Shown: piece by piece, positions 49,646 through 58,580 of the stretch
Layout: each line of letters opens with the position of its first letter
How positions within the stretch are numbered: the first letter of the stretch is position 1
Source: Ruminococcus gauvreauii
GTDB lineage: Bacteria; Bacillota; Clostridia; Lachnospirales; Lachnospiraceae
NCBI RefSeq assembly: GCF_025151995.1
Contig: NZ_CP102290.1
Coordinates: 2,604,001-2,668,000, forward strand
DNA: 64,000 bases
Direction: 5' to 3'
Position numbers and translations under genes: made by a program
Notes under the pieces: model-generated
Seen by the model: the letters and a program-made list of their open reading frames with translations, nothing else
Told to the model about the DNA's origin: nothing
Database searches by the model: none

Positions 49646-50926
49646 ATGGAAGATTCCAAAACTTTGACAGCCGGGTTGGAACGTGGAGACTATGATGAAA
49701 AACTGAAAGAGATTTATCTGGACGAGAGTGTGCTGGAATATCAGAAAAAGCGCTATATACAGGCGTTAAACCGCTATGAAGTGCTGTTTGGCGGGGGGAA
49801 GGTATCCATTTACAGCGCACCTGGAAGAAGCGAGGTAGGAGGAAACCATACGGACCATCAGCGGGGAATGGTGCTGGCTGCCTCCATCAATCTGGATGCG
49901 GTAGCAGTGGCCGGAAAAAATCAGGAAAACTGTGTAAAGGTTGTATCGGACGGATATGAAATGTCCGTTGTGCCGCTTGATGATCTGGAAAAGAAAAAGG
50001 AAGAGGCGGGGACTTCGGCCGGACTGATCCGCGGAGTGCTTGCAGGTCTTAGGAGCAGGGGATATCTTCTGGGCGGATGCAGCCTGTATGTGACGAGCGA
50101 TGTACTGATCGGAGCAGGCCTTTCCTCCTCGGCGGCGTTTGAGACGATACTGGGCACGGTAATATCCGGGCTTTTTAATGATATGAAAGTGGGCGCGGTG
50201 GAAATTGCACAGATCGGGCAGTTTGCAGAGAACGTATACTTTGAGAAGCCGTGCGGACTGATGGACCAGACGGCGTGTTCTGTCGGCGGCATGATTCACA
50301 TTGATTTTCAGGAGCCGAAACAGCCGGTTGTAAGAAAACTGAATGTGGATCTGGAGCAGTATGCTTACAGTCTGTGTATTGTGGACACCAAGGGTTCACA
50401 CGAAGACCTGACAGATGATTATGCGCAGATTCCGCTGGAGATGAAGGCTGCCGCTGCTTATTTTGGCAAGGAAGTACTGAGAAACGTAGAGGAAAAGGAT
50501 CTGTACTTACATATGGCGGACATGAGAAAAGAGCTGGGTGACAGGCCGGTACTGCGTGCGATACATTTTTTTGAAGAAAACAAAAGAGTGGAGAAACAGG
50601 CAAAAGCCCTGGAAGACGGAAGGTTTGAAAGCTTTTTGAGACTGGTGAAAGAATCCGGGAATTCATCCTTTCAGTATCTTCAGAATGTGTACACGAACCA
50701 TGATGTGCAGAATCAGAGCATGTCCGTCGGACTTGCTGTCAGTGAGAGCGTACTGGGGGATCACGGTGTGTGCAGAGTACATGGGGGCGGTTTCGCCGGG
50801 ACGATTCAGGCATTTGTGGAGAATGATTTTGTCGGCGAGTATAAAGAAGCGGTGGAACGGCTTTTTGGCGATGGAGCCTGTCACGTGCTGAAAGTCAGAA
50901 AATACGGCGGAATAAAGGTACTGTAA
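49646..50926 (+). CDS. galK: Galactokinase
   Basis: A 426-residue GHMP kinase forming galactose 1-phosphate from galactose and ATP. The galactokinase signature is 'APGRSEVGGNHTDHQRG', in which the usual G-E-H is G-N-H, and the ATP loop is 'VLIGAGLSSSAAFETILGT' (motif 2). 'CGLMDQTACSVGG' and 'CRVHGGGFAGTIQAFV' (motif 3) are normal. AGGGAAC is upstream of the ATG. First gene of a galK-galE-galT Leloir operon. Confidence 0.93.
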   Translation: MEDSKTLTAGLERGDYDEKLKEIYLDESVLEYQKKRYIQALNRYEVLFGGGKVSIYSAPGRSEVGGNHTDHQRGMVLAASINLDAVAVAGKNQENCVKVVSDGYEMSVVPLDDLEKKKEEAGTSAGLIRGVLAGLRSRGYLLGGCSLYVTSDVLIGAGLSSSAAFETILGTVISGLFNDMKVGAVEIAQIGQFAENVYFEKPCGLMDQTACSVGGMIHIDFQEPKQPVVRKLNVDLEQYAYSLCIVDTKGSHEDLTDDYAQIPLEMKAAAAYFGKEVLRNVEEKDLYLHMADMRKELGDRPVLRAIHFFEENKRVEKQAKALEDGRFESFLRLVKESGNSSFQYLQNVYTNHDVQNQSMSVGLAVSESVLGDHGVCRVHGGGFAGTIQAFVENDFVGEYKEAVERLFGDGACHVLKVRKYGGIKVL

Positions 50927-50944
50927 AGGTAAAGGAAAGGAGAT

Positions 50945-51943
50945 ATGATTGCGATGAAAATTCTTGTTCTGGGAGGGGCCGGCTATATCGGGTCCCATAC
51001 GGTTTATGAACTGATAGATGCGGGATATGAGGTGGTGATTGCCGATAATCTGGAAACAGGACATAAGCAGGCGGTGCATCCGGATGCAGTTTTCTATAAG
51101 GGAGATCTGAGAGACCGAAGCTTCGTGGATGAAGTGCTGGATCGTGAAAAGATCGATGCAGCGATCCATTTCGCAGCGAATTCGCTGGTGGGCGAGAGCA
51201 TGACGGATCCTCTGAAATATTATGACAATAACCTGTGCGGAACAAAGGTCCTGCTGGAGAGTATGGTGGCTCATCACCTGGATAAGATTGTCTTCTCATC
51301 AACGGCAGCGACCTACGGTGAGCCTGAACGGATCCCGATCATGGAGACGGACCGGACGGAGCCCACCAATACATACGGTGAGACAAAGCTGTCCATGGAA
51401 AAAATGTTTAAATGGACCGGAAAGGCACACGGCCTGAGATACGTTTCTCTTCGGTATTTCAATGCATGTGGTGCGCATGTCAGCGGAAATATCGGGGAGG
51501 ACCACCATCCGGAGACGCATCTGATTCCGCTGATTCTCCAGGTTCCGAACGGGCAGCGGGAATCCATCAGCATTTTCGGAGACGACTATGACACGAAAGA
51601 CGGGACCTGTGTCAGGGATTACATCCATGTCACGGACCTGGCGCAGGCACATATACTGGCGCTGAAATATCTGCTGGACGGCGGGGAAAGTGATATCTTC
51701 AATCTTGGGAACGGTGTTGGCTTTACTGTGCGGGAAGTGATCGAGACTGCCAGAAAGGTGACAGGACATGCGATACCGGCAGTGGCAAAAGAGCGCCGCG
51801 CGGGCGATCCGGCACAGTTAATTGCCTCAAGTCAAAAAGCACGGGATATACTGAAATGGAAACCGGAACATGACAGTCTGGAGGACATTATCGAGACGGC
51901 ATGGAAATGGCATAAGAAGCATCCGCAGGGATATGCCGGGTGA
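50945..51943 (+). CDS. galE: UDP-glucose 4-epimerase
   Basis: A 332-residue short-chain dehydrogenase-type epimerase interconverting UDP-glucose and UDP-galactose with bound NAD. 'KILVLGGAGYIGSHTVYELI' is the NAD motif (G-x-x-G-x-x-G), 'FSSTAATYGEPE' carries the catalytic Ser/Thr, and 'YGETKLSMEKM' the Y-x-x-x-K pair. ATGs at 50945 and 50954 are both possible; AAGGAG at 50937-50942 is close to the first and 11 bases from the second. Confidence 0.96.
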   Translation: MIAMKILVLGGAGYIGSHTVYELIDAGYEVVIADNLETGHKQAVHPDAVFYKGDLRDRSFVDEVLDREKIDAAIHFAANSLVGESMTDPLKYYDNNLCGTKVLLESMVAHHLDKIVFSSTAATYGEPERIPIMETDRTEPTNTYGETKLSMEKMFKWTGKAHGLRYVSLRYFNACGAHVSGNIGEDHHPETHLIPLILQVPNGQRESISIFGDDYDTKDGTCVRDYIHVTDLAQAHILALKYLLDGGESDIFNLGNGVGFTVREVIETARKVTGHAIPAVAKERRAGDPAQLIASSQKARDILKWKPEHDSLEDIIETAWKWHKKHPQGYAG

Positions 51944-51960
51944 AGCGAAGGAGGAGTACG

Positions 51961-53454
51961 ATGATCTGTACGGATATTAAAAAACTGGTGACTTATGGTG
52001 TGGAGACGGGCCTGCTGGAACCGGAGGATGTAACGGATGCCACGAACCAGCTGCTGGATCTGCTGGGAATGTCCTTCTATGAGGAGCCTGCAAAAGAATA
52101 TCACGCGGTAGAACTGGAACCGGTGCTTGCAGCCATCCTGGATTATGCATGGCAGCAGGGACTGCTGGAGGAGAATACGACGGTGTACAGGGATCTGTTC
52201 GATACTGCCCTGATGGGAAGACTGATGCCGAGACCAAGTACGGTGATCGCAAATTTCCGAAAGTTTTACCGGGAAAATCCGGAAAGAGCGACAGATTATT
52301 TTTATAAACTCAGCCAGGACAGTGATTATATCCGCCGGTACCGGATCAAAAAAGACGAGAAGTGGGACACACAGACGGAATATGGGACTCTGGAGATCAC
52401 TATTAATCTGGCGAAGCCGGAAAAGGATCCGAAGGCCATCGCGGCGGCGGGAAAAGCCAGGGCAGCGGGATACCCCAAATGCCTGCTGTGCAGGGAAAAC
52501 GAAGGCTATGCCGGGCGGGTGGACCATCCGGCGCGGCAGAATCACAGGGTGATACCGCTGACCGTCAGCGGTGAGTCGTGGGGGCTGCAGTACTCTCCTT
52601 ACGTCTATTATCCGGAGCACTGCATCGTATTCAATATGGAACACGTGCCGATGAAGATCGACCGCAGGGCATTTGAAAAACTGCTGGATTTTACCGCTCA
52701 GTTTCCACATTATTTTGTCGGATCGAATGCCGATCTTCCGATAGTGGGGGGGTCTATCCTGAGTCACGAACATTTCCAGGGGGGACACCATGAATTTGCG
52801 ATGGCGAAGGCTCCGATTGAGAGACATATCCATATCAGTGATTATGAGGATGTGGAGGCTGGGATTGTAAAGTGGCCGATGTCTGTGATCAGGCTGCGTT
52901 CGCGGGATGCAGGGCGCCTCGCGCCGCTCTCGGAACACATTCTTGACACATGGCGGACCTATACGGATGAACAGGCTTTTATTTATGCTGAGACTAACGG
53001 AGTGCCGCACAATACGATCACGCCGATCTGCAGAAAAAGAGGGGAGCACTTTGAAATGGATCTTGTTCTGCGAAACAACATCACGACGAAAGAGCACCCT
53101 CTGGGAGTGTTCCATCCGCATGCCGGACTCCACCATATCAAAAAGGAGAATATCGGACTGATCGAAGTGATGGGACTCGCAGTACTGCCGTCCCGCCTGA
53201 AGACGGAGATGGAACAGCTTGCGCAGGCGATCCTGGAGAACAGGGATATTCGGAGCGACAGCGTGCTGGAAAAACATGCAGACTGGGTGGCGGAATTCCT
53301 GCCTTCCTATCCGGATTTGAACCGGGATAATATCCATGAGATTCTGCGGCGGGAGATTGGACGCGTGTTCCGGGAAGTCCTGGAAGACGCCGGTGTTTAT
53401 AAAAGAACGGATGAGGGTAACGCCGCATTTCTTCGTTTTATAGAAAAACTGTAA
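51961..53454 (+). CDS. galT: Galactose-1-phosphate uridylyltransferase
   Basis: A 497-residue enzyme of the long, Gram-positive GalT type, exchanging UMP between UDP-glucose and galactose 1-phosphate. The start is the ATG at 51961 with AAGGAGGAG. 'CLLCRENEGYAGRVDHPARQ', 'YVYYPEHCIVFNMEH' and 'GSILSHEHFQGGHHEFAM' (the His-rich active site region) are characteristic. It completes the Leloir pathway with galK and galE. A strong terminator follows at once. Confidence 0.95.
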   Translation: MICTDIKKLVTYGVETGLLEPEDVTDATNQLLDLLGMSFYEEPAKEYHAVELEPVLAAILDYAWQQGLLEENTTVYRDLFDTALMGRLMPRPSTVIANFRKFYRENPERATDYFYKLSQDSDYIRRYRIKKDEKWDTQTEYGTLEITINLAKPEKDPKAIAAAGKARAAGYPKCLLCRENEGYAGRVDHPARQNHRVIPLTVSGESWGLQYSPYVYYPEHCIVFNMEHVPMKIDRRAFEKLLDFTAQFPHYFVGSNADLPIVGGSILSHEHFQGGHHEFAMAKAPIERHIHISDYEDVEAGIVKWPMSVIRLRSRDAGRLAPLSEHILDTWRTYTDEQAFIYAETNGVPHNTITPICRKRGEHFEMDLVLRNNITTKEHPLGVFHPHAGLHHIKKENIGLIEVMGLAVLPSRLKTEMEQLAQAILENRDIRSDSVLEKHADWVAEFLPSYPDLNRDNIHEILRREIGRVFREVLEDAGVYKRTDEGNAAFLRFIEKL

Positions 53455-53460
53455 GGACGA

Positions 53461-53492
53461 AAAGTACTGGTCGTAAGACCGGTACTTTTTTT
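53461..53492 (+). terminator. Terminator of the gal operon
   Basis: AAAGTACTGGTC (53461-53472) and GACCGGTACTTT (53477-53488) form a 12-bp stem with a GTAA loop and a following T run. Confidence 0.92.
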
Positions 53493-53763
53493 AATGCATG
53501 GGAAATTCGTCCGTAACCTCCTGTATGATAAAAGCACTTCATGCAAAGATGCGCGGTCATATCCCGTTACAAAACAAAAACAAAACAATTATAAAACAAA
53601 AAATAATATTTAGACAAAAAAACAAATCAAAAACTGTGAAAAAAGGAGAAGTTGTAAAAAAGTTTAAAAATAAATTGACTGGAACAGCAAAATATGCAAA
53701 ACTAGAAGAAACAAATACGAAAAATATTTTGTAAATCAACAAAACAAAAGGAGGAAACTGCCA
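53493..53763. other. A-rich intergenic region upstream of a TIM-barrel isomerase gene
   Basis: About 270 bases without a credible gene. From 53570 to 53760 the plus strand is extremely rich in A, with runs such as CAAAACAAAAACAAAAC, and poor in G and C. An open frame at 53498-53734 is low-complexity lysine-rich and is not called. TTGACT at 53674-53679 could be a -35 box, but no good -10 follows. Confidence 0.5.
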
Positions 53764-54582
53764 TTGGACGTAAAGCTGGGGATATGTAATTTTTGTGTGC
53801 CGGGAACAGGTGTGTTTGCACCGAAGTTTGTGAAAGAATGTGGTCTGGACGGTATGTCGATCGATTTCGGCACTTTTGAGCAGGGATTTCCGCTGGGACA
53901 GGTAAGGATGCAGGAGGCGTATCTGGAGGCAAAAGGCATCTATGAAATCGAGTATCCGAATATAGGATGCAGCGGGTACGACGACATCCCCTTTGCGGCG
54001 GAAACAGGGCATCCTTTAGGGGAAGCGGCGGATATTCTGTGGAGAGGCGCTGTGGATGCGGCTGATTATATGGGGATTCCGCTTGTGTTTATTCCGCTGT
54101 TCAGGCAGAGCAGCATCCAGACAGAACAGGAACTGAAAACAGCTGCACTGCGGTTTCGAAAAATTTGCGATTATGCAGCGGAAAAAGGAATCTGTATTGC
54201 GTGTGAAAGTGAAATGACGGTCAATCACCAGCTGATGCTCGTGGAACTGGTTGATAAAGAAAATTTTCGTATATTTTATGATAATGCCAATCACCTGTAT
54301 TTTAAGGACATTGACGGGTATGAAGTGCTGAAGGTCGTTTATCCTTTTATCGGGGACCAGTTACACCTGAAGGACAGTACCAAAGGGTGCCTGGCGAATG
54401 CGGTGGTGGGTACCGGGATCACACGGTTTTATGAGGTTGTTAACTTTTTAAAAGAGAAGAATTATTCGGGGTGGATTATTCTGGAGAATCTGTATGAGCG
54501 AAAAGATATGCGGGATATACATACGGATCGTTATGAAATTATGAAGATGGATGTGGAAGCTCTGAGACGGGCAGTCAGATAA
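53764..54582 (+). CDS. Sugar phosphate isomerase/epimerase family protein
   Basis: A 272-residue TIM-barrel protein (AP endonuclease 2 fold), starting at a TTG after AAAGGAGG. 'VKLGICNFCVPGTGVFAPKF', 'IACESEMTVNHQLMLVELV', 'FRIFYDNANHLYFKDIDGYE' and 'DQLHLKDSTKGCL' contain the Glu/Asp/His set that holds the metal, and 'WIILENLYERKDMRDIHTD' gives the last Glu. Members interconvert or dehydrate sugars, inositols and keto-sugars; the substrate is not assignable. It leads a four-gene group with a sugar-binding protein, a second isomerase and a LacI regulator. Confidence 0.85.
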   Translation: MDVKLGICNFCVPGTGVFAPKFVKECGLDGMSIDFGTFEQGFPLGQVRMQEAYLEAKGIYEIEYPNIGCSGYDDIPFAAETGHPLGEAADILWRGAVDAADYMGIPLVFIPLFRQSSIQTEQELKTAALRFRKICDYAAEKGICIACESEMTVNHQLMLVELVDKENFRIFYDNANHLYFKDIDGYEVLKVVYPFIGDQLHLKDSTKGCLANAVVGTGITRFYEVVNFLKEKNYSGWIILENLYERKDMRDIHTDRYEIMKMDVEALRRAVR

Positions 54583-54609
54583 CAGCAGATAAGTTGCAGG
54601 AGGTAGCGT

Positions 54610-55653
54610 ATGAAAACCAAGAAAATGATAGCCGTATGGATGACAGCGGGGATAATTATGGTCTCTCTGGCCGGGTGCGGAGGAAAAGATGACACGTCTA
54701 AGACCGCCGCAGGACAGGAGCGCGCGGAGGATACCGCTGATGCGAAGGAAAACAAAGTAGACAAGGGGGCATCGGAGAGCCCTGTAAGACTTGGAATTGT
54801 CGTGAAATCTTTATCAGACCAGTATTATACACTCTTGAAAAAAGGCGCGGAGGACCGGGCTGAAGAAGTGGGGAACATAGAACTGACCGTTATTGCTCCA
54901 AACTCTGAAGCGGATGTACAGAAACAGGTGGAAAACGTTGAAACTCTGCTGGCAAAAGGGGTGGATGTGATCGGCATTGCCCCGGCGCACAATGAAACAC
55001 TGCTTCCGGTACTGCAGCAGGCTGTGGAACAAGGCGTGAAGGTTATGGCTGTGGACAACGATACTACATTAGAGGAGAAAGTGACATTTATCGGGACAGA
55101 AAATGAGACCGCGGCTTACGAAGGAGCGAAATGGGCCGGAGAGCAAATCGGGGAAGGCGGGAATGCCATTGTACTCCGGGGGAAACTCGGGGACAGCAAT
55201 CACGACGAGCGCGAGGCAGGCCTGCAAAAAGGACTGGAAGAAACAGGGATCAATGTGCTCGAAATACAGACCGCCGACTGTGAGGAACAGAAAGGGCTGC
55301 AGGTGACCGAAAACCTGATACAAAAATATGACAACATTGACCTGGTGATTACGACCGCGGATACCATGTCGATGGGAGCCTATCGTGCGATTGAACAGGC
55401 AGGTATGACGGATAAGATTCAGGTGTACGGATTTGACGGACAGTATTCTTTTGCGAAGCTGATCGCAGAGGGGAAGGTGCTGGGAACAACGGCGCAGGAC
55501 CCCTACACGATGGGGATCATCGCAGTGGATACGGCAGTTTCCATAGCAAACGGTGAAGAAGTAAATCCACGGATAGATTCCGGACAGATCATCGTGACGC
55601 AGGAAAACGGGGCGGAATTTGTAAAAGATCTGGAATCGAAACTCCCGCAGTGA
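54610..55653 (+). CDS. Sugar-binding lipoprotein without an adjacent transporter
   Basis: A 347-residue ribose/galactose-type binding protein with lipobox 'VSLAGCGGK' and a charged linker. 'VRLGIVVKSLSDQYYTLLKK', 'GVDVIGIAPAHNETLLPVLQ', 'VMAVDNDTTLEEKVTFIGTE' and 'LVITTADTMSMGAYRAIEQA' mark the fold. GCAGGAGGT precedes the ATG. No ATPase or permease is encoded in this group, so it must use a transporter from elsewhere (for example one of the two RbsA/RbsC sets in this window) or act as a sensor. Confidence 0.88.
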   Translation: MKTKKMIAVWMTAGIIMVSLAGCGGKDDTSKTAAGQERAEDTADAKENKVDKGASESPVRLGIVVKSLSDQYYTLLKKGAEDRAEEVGNIELTVIAPNSEADVQKQVENVETLLAKGVDVIGIAPAHNETLLPVLQQAVEQGVKVMAVDNDTTLEEKVTFIGTENETAAYEGAKWAGEQIGEGGNAIVLRGKLGDSNHDEREAGLQKGLEETGINVLEIQTADCEEQKGLQVTENLIQKYDNIDLVITTADTMSMGAYRAIEQAGMTDKIQVYGFDGQYSFAKLIAEGKVLGTTAQDPYTMGIIAVDTAVSIANGEEVNPRIDSGQIIVTQENGAEFVKDLESKLPQ

Positions 55654-55700
55654 GTTACGGATGATGATGACGGGAAGCAACCTGATCTGGGAGGTAAATT

Positions 55701-56486
55701 GTGAAGAAAAGCGTATGTATTGAGGCTGTTTACACGGAGCTTCCGTTTTATGAAAGAATCGAGGCGGCAGCGGCTGACGGATTCTCGCATGTGGAGTTCT
55801 GGCATTGGATCGATAAAGATTTAAACGTCATAAAGGAAGAAACAGAGAAAAACGGGGTTGGGATTGCCGGATTTTTAGGCGGGGATACCGTTCACTCCAT
55901 GATACGTCCGGAACATAAGGCTTCCTATCTGGAATATCTGGAAAGATCCGTGGAGGCGGCAAAGCTGGTCGGTGCAGAAGGCCTGATCATACAGTCCAAT
56001 GCGCTGAACCGTGACGGGAGTGTATATGAGCGGTGTCAGGATCTTTCGGAAACGACGAAGATCTGCTCCATGTTTGATACGCTTAAAGAAGTGGCGGATA
56101 TGGGGGAAAAGTCAGGAATCGTCATGATGCTGGAACCGTTAAATATCCGATATGACCATGCCGGCTATTTTATGGAGAACACACAGACGGCGGCCGATTT
56201 TATCGGTGTTTTGGGTTCGCCGTATGTCAGGCTGCTGTACGATGTGTATCACATGCAGATCAATGAAGGCGATATTTGTAATTCTCTTGAGAAGTATCAA
56301 GATATGATTGCGGAAGTACATATCGCGGATGTCCCCGGCCGGCACGAGCCGGGGACCGGAGAAGTCTGCTATCCCCGTGTGGTGAAAAAGCTGCAGGAGC
56401 TGGGATATGATGGGCTTGTCGGGTGTGAACTCTTTCCGCTTGCATCTTCAGCAGAAGCGGTAAAGGCATTTATGTCAGTTTTTTGA
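55701..56486 (+). CDS. Hydroxypyruvate isomerase-like TIM-barrel protein
   Basis: A 261-residue protein starting at GTG (55701) behind GGGAGGT. 'FYERIEAAAADGFSHVEFWH', 'VMMLEPLNIRYDHAGYFMEN', 'LLYDVYHMQINEGDICNSLE' and 'VHIADVPGRHEPGTGEVCYP' are the conserved metal- and substrate-binding stretches of the Hyi family. It is a close paralogue of the truncated gene at 1-402. The metal-binding residues are intact. Together with the TIM-barrel protein at 53764 it suggests a two-step isomerisation of an imported sugar acid or ketose (inference). Confidence 0.88.
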   Translation: MKKSVCIEAVYTELPFYERIEAAAADGFSHVEFWHWIDKDLNVIKEETEKNGVGIAGFLGGDTVHSMIRPEHKASYLEYLERSVEAAKLVGAEGLIIQSNALNRDGSVYERCQDLSETTKICSMFDTLKEVADMGEKSGIVMMLEPLNIRYDHAGYFMENTQTAADFIGVLGSPYVRLLYDVYHMQINEGDICNSLEKYQDMIAEVHIADVPGRHEPGTGEVCYPRVVKKLQELGYDGLVGCELFPLASSAEAVKAFMSVF

Positions 56487-56550
56487 GACAAAACTGTGCC
56501 GGAAACGATATTGGTATGTTCCCTGCTCTGGCGAAGCGACTGGATTTTTA

Positions 56551-56579
56551 TTGACATTATTCATAAGTTTGTTGATAAT
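56551..56579 (+). promoter_or_regulatory. Promoter of the LacI-type gene at 56620
   Basis: TTGACA (56551-56556) and GATAAT (56574-56579) separated by 17 bp, 40 bases before the start codon. Confidence 0.68.
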
Positions 56580-56619
56580 ATGATTAGTATGTTATTAAGA
56601 ATGCAAAGGCAGGGCACAT

Positions 56620-57633
56620 ATGAAAGTTCGGGAAATAGCAGCGGTATTTGGTGTGGCTCCATCTACGGTATCATTGGTGCTGAACGGGAAACCGGGAGTG
56701 GGAGATGAACTTCGAAAATCCATTGAAGAGAAATTAATCGAGAATGGTTATACCATCAAAAAGGAACAGGAAGAACGGGGGACAATTCTGTTTATCTATT
56801 ACATCAGTTCCAGATATCTGTCCAATCGCAAAGACAACACGTTTGCGATGCTTTTGGGCGGGGTGCAGAAAGTCTGTAAACAGAAAAATTATATCTGTTC
56901 TTTAATTTATGCCGGACATGGAGAACTTGAGGAGAAAATCAGAGAGGCAGACGAAAAGGCGGATATCAGGGGAATCGTATTTCTGGGCACGGAATATTTT
57001 CATTCGCCGGACAAGGTTCTGCTGGGGGCAAAGACCCCGCTTGTGGTCCTGGATGGCTTTTTCCCGGATTATCCTCTGAATACGGTCAATATAGATAATG
57101 CATATGGCATTTATGAGGAAGTGAAGTATCTGAAAGAAAAAGGCCATCAGGCGGTGGGGTATCTGAGATGCGGTTTGCCGTACGGATGCCTGCAGGACCG
57201 GCGAAACTGCGTGGAACTGGTGCTCCGCCAGATGGGGCTGCAGCTCAGGGAGGAAGATATTGTGGAAGTGACCCAGGACACGGAAGCATTAGAAGAGGAG
57301 ATCGGCACTTATCTTGACAGACAGAAGCAGCTTCCGACCGCGTTTATTGCGGACAATGACCTGATCGGGATTATGGCGGTTAAAACGATGCAGGCGCGCG
57401 GATTGAGGGTTCCGGAAGATATTTCAGTGATCGGGTTTGACGATGCCGGACTGTGCCAGCTGTCAACGCCTAAACTGACTACTGTTCGTGCTGATTTCGA
57501 AAAAATGGGGGAAAGAGCGGTGTACAGGCTTTTGAGAATGATGGAAGAGAAGGATAAATGTGTGGAAAAACTGTATATCGGTACGGAATTTATAGAAAGA
57601 GAATCTGTCGCCCGCATCGGGGGAAGTGAGTGA
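56620..57633 (+). CDS. LacI-family transcriptional regulator
   Basis: A 337-residue regulator. The DNA-binding head is 'MKVREIAAVFGVAPSTVSLV' followed by 'LNGKPGVGDELRKSI'. The effector core contains 'AFIADNDLIGIMAVKTMQAR' and 'ISVIGFDDAGLCQLSTPKLT'. It has its own promoter. It probably controls the upstream isomerase/binding-protein group. A nested terminator follows. Confidence 0.93.
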   Translation: MKVREIAAVFGVAPSTVSLVLNGKPGVGDELRKSIEEKLIENGYTIKKEQEERGTILFIYYISSRYLSNRKDNTFAMLLGGVQKVCKQKNYICSLIYAGHGELEEKIREADEKADIRGIVFLGTEYFHSPDKVLLGAKTPLVVLDGFFPDYPLNTVNIDNAYGIYEEVKYLKEKGHQAVGYLRCGLPYGCLQDRRNCVELVLRQMGLQLREEDIVEVTQDTEALEEEIGTYLDRQKQLPTAFIADNDLIGIMAVKTMQARGLRVPEDISVIGFDDAGLCQLSTPKLTTVRADFEKMGERAVYRLLRMMEEKDKCVEKLYIGTEFIERESVARIGGSE

Positions 57634-57656
57634 CGAGATGTAAAGGCAGGTATATG

Positions 57657-57707
57657 AAAACGGCTGATGAAGACGGTACGAAACCGTCTTTGTCAGCCGT
57701 TTTGGTT
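57657..57707 (+). terminator. Terminator of the LacI-type gene
   Basis: Outer arms AAAACGGCTGA (57657-57667) and TCAGCCGTTTT (57693-57703) and inner arms AGACGGT (57671-57677) and ACCGTCT (57683-57689) form one long hairpin, followed by GGTTT. Confidence 0.82.
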
Positions 57708-57718
57708 TAAAGAACGTT

Positions 57719-57749
57719 CCTATCCGGGACCCCATATCCTGCGGATAGG
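57719..57749. repeat. Inverted repeat between the LacI and methyltransferase genes
   Basis: CCTATCCG (57719-57726) and CGGATAGG (57742-57749) are perfect inverted copies. CATATCC within the loop could instead pair with GGATATG just downstream (57749-57755). The region lies upstream of the proposed promoter, so it is probably not part of the next mRNA leader. Confidence 0.4.
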
Positions 57750-57829
57750 GATATGACAAAATAATTTGCCGGCAAAAAGCGGATAAAACAGGGGAGAATT
57801 CATTTTGTGAAAAGAACCCCGACCGGGGC

Positions 57830-57858
57830 TTGTGAGTGAGAAATTGCGATAGTATTAT
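57830..57858 (+). promoter_or_regulatory. Candidate promoter of the methyltransferase-ABC operon
   Basis: TTGTGA (57830-57835) and TATTAT (57853-57858) with a 17-bp spacer. The spacer contains TTGCGAT (57844-57850), the half-site of the palindrome seen at 28319 and 29356. Confidence 0.5.
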
Positions 57859-57914
57859 GTATCTGTCAGTAAACAAGGAACTGTGCATAGGAAGATTAAG
57901 AAAGAGGCAGTGGA

Positions 57915-58550
57915 ATGAATCAGGTGAATAAAAGAGAGAATTATTGTGGTTACCCGATGGGAGAGGATGGAAGAAAAATGCTGGCAGATATGTCGCATCA
58001 TCATGCTCCGGTAACTGACTGGACGCTGGAGCTATTGGATATACAGCCGGATGAAATAGTTTTAGAGATTGGATGCGGCGGTGGACATGCATTAAAGCGG
58101 GCAGCCTGCCGGATTACATCAGGAAAGCTATATGGAGTGGACTATTCGGAAACGGCAGTCCTCGCTGCGAAAGAAGAAAATGCTGAGAACATTGCGGGGG
58201 GCAGCCTTACTGTTATCGAAGCCAGTGTTTCCAGGCTTCCTTTTCCGGATCATACATTTGATAAGGTCTATTCTATTGAGAGCTATTTTTTCTGGCCTGA
58301 TCTGGAACAGGATTTCAAAGAAATTCTAAGGGTTTTAAAGCCGGGAGGAAAGGTTTACATTACAGGCTGTGTACATTGGAGAGACGGGCTTTCTGAGGAA
58401 GAAAAAGCACATCTGAGCAGTATGAATATGCGTAATCTTTCTTTTGCTGAGTTTGGAGAACTGTTAACAGCAGCAGGGTATCAGGATGTACATATTCACG
58501 GAAAAGAAGGCAGAGAATGGATCTGCGGAGAAGGAACAAAAGCAGAATAA
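57915..58550 (+). CDS. Class I SAM-dependent methyltransferase
   Basis: A 211-residue methyltransferase of the Methyltransf_11/UbiE-like type. The SAM-binding motif I is 'IVLEIGCGGGHALKRAACRI', motif II 'GKLYGVDYSETAVLAAKEEN', and 'HTFDKVYSIESYFFWPDLEQ' with 'EILRVLKPGGKVYITGC' gives motifs IV and V. A short N-terminal region holds 'MSHHHAPVTDW'. AAGAGG lies before the ATG. It is immediately upstream of a peptide/nickel-type ABC operon, so its product may modify the transported compound or a chelator; the acceptor is unknown. Confidence 0.88.
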   Translation: MNQVNKRENYCGYPMGEDGRKMLADMSHHHAPVTDWTLELLDIQPDEIVLEIGCGGGHALKRAACRITSGKLYGVDYSETAVLAAKEENAENIAGGSLTVIEASVSRLPFPDHTFDKVYSIESYFFWPDLEQDFKEILRVLKPGGKVYITGCVHWRDGLSEEEKAHLSSMNMRNLSFAEFGELLTAAGYQDVHIHGKEGREWICGEGTKAE

Positions 58551-58580
58551 GCAGGCCGGAAAATGGAAGGGGAGGTACGG

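Noticed and set aside
51832..53337. 501-codon minus-strand frame
   Set aside because: Antisense to galT; rich in Arg, His and Ile in the manner of a shadow, with no domain, while galT is complete on the other strand.
53498..53734. 78-codon lysine/asparagine-rich plus-strand frame
   Set aside because: Product of low-complexity A-rich DNA; no binding site in front of its ATG.
57719..57826. Possible riboswitch before the methyltransferase-ABC operon
   Set aside because: The hairpins lie upstream of the best promoter (57830-57858), and no known nickel/cobalt or other riboswitch core could be recognised.
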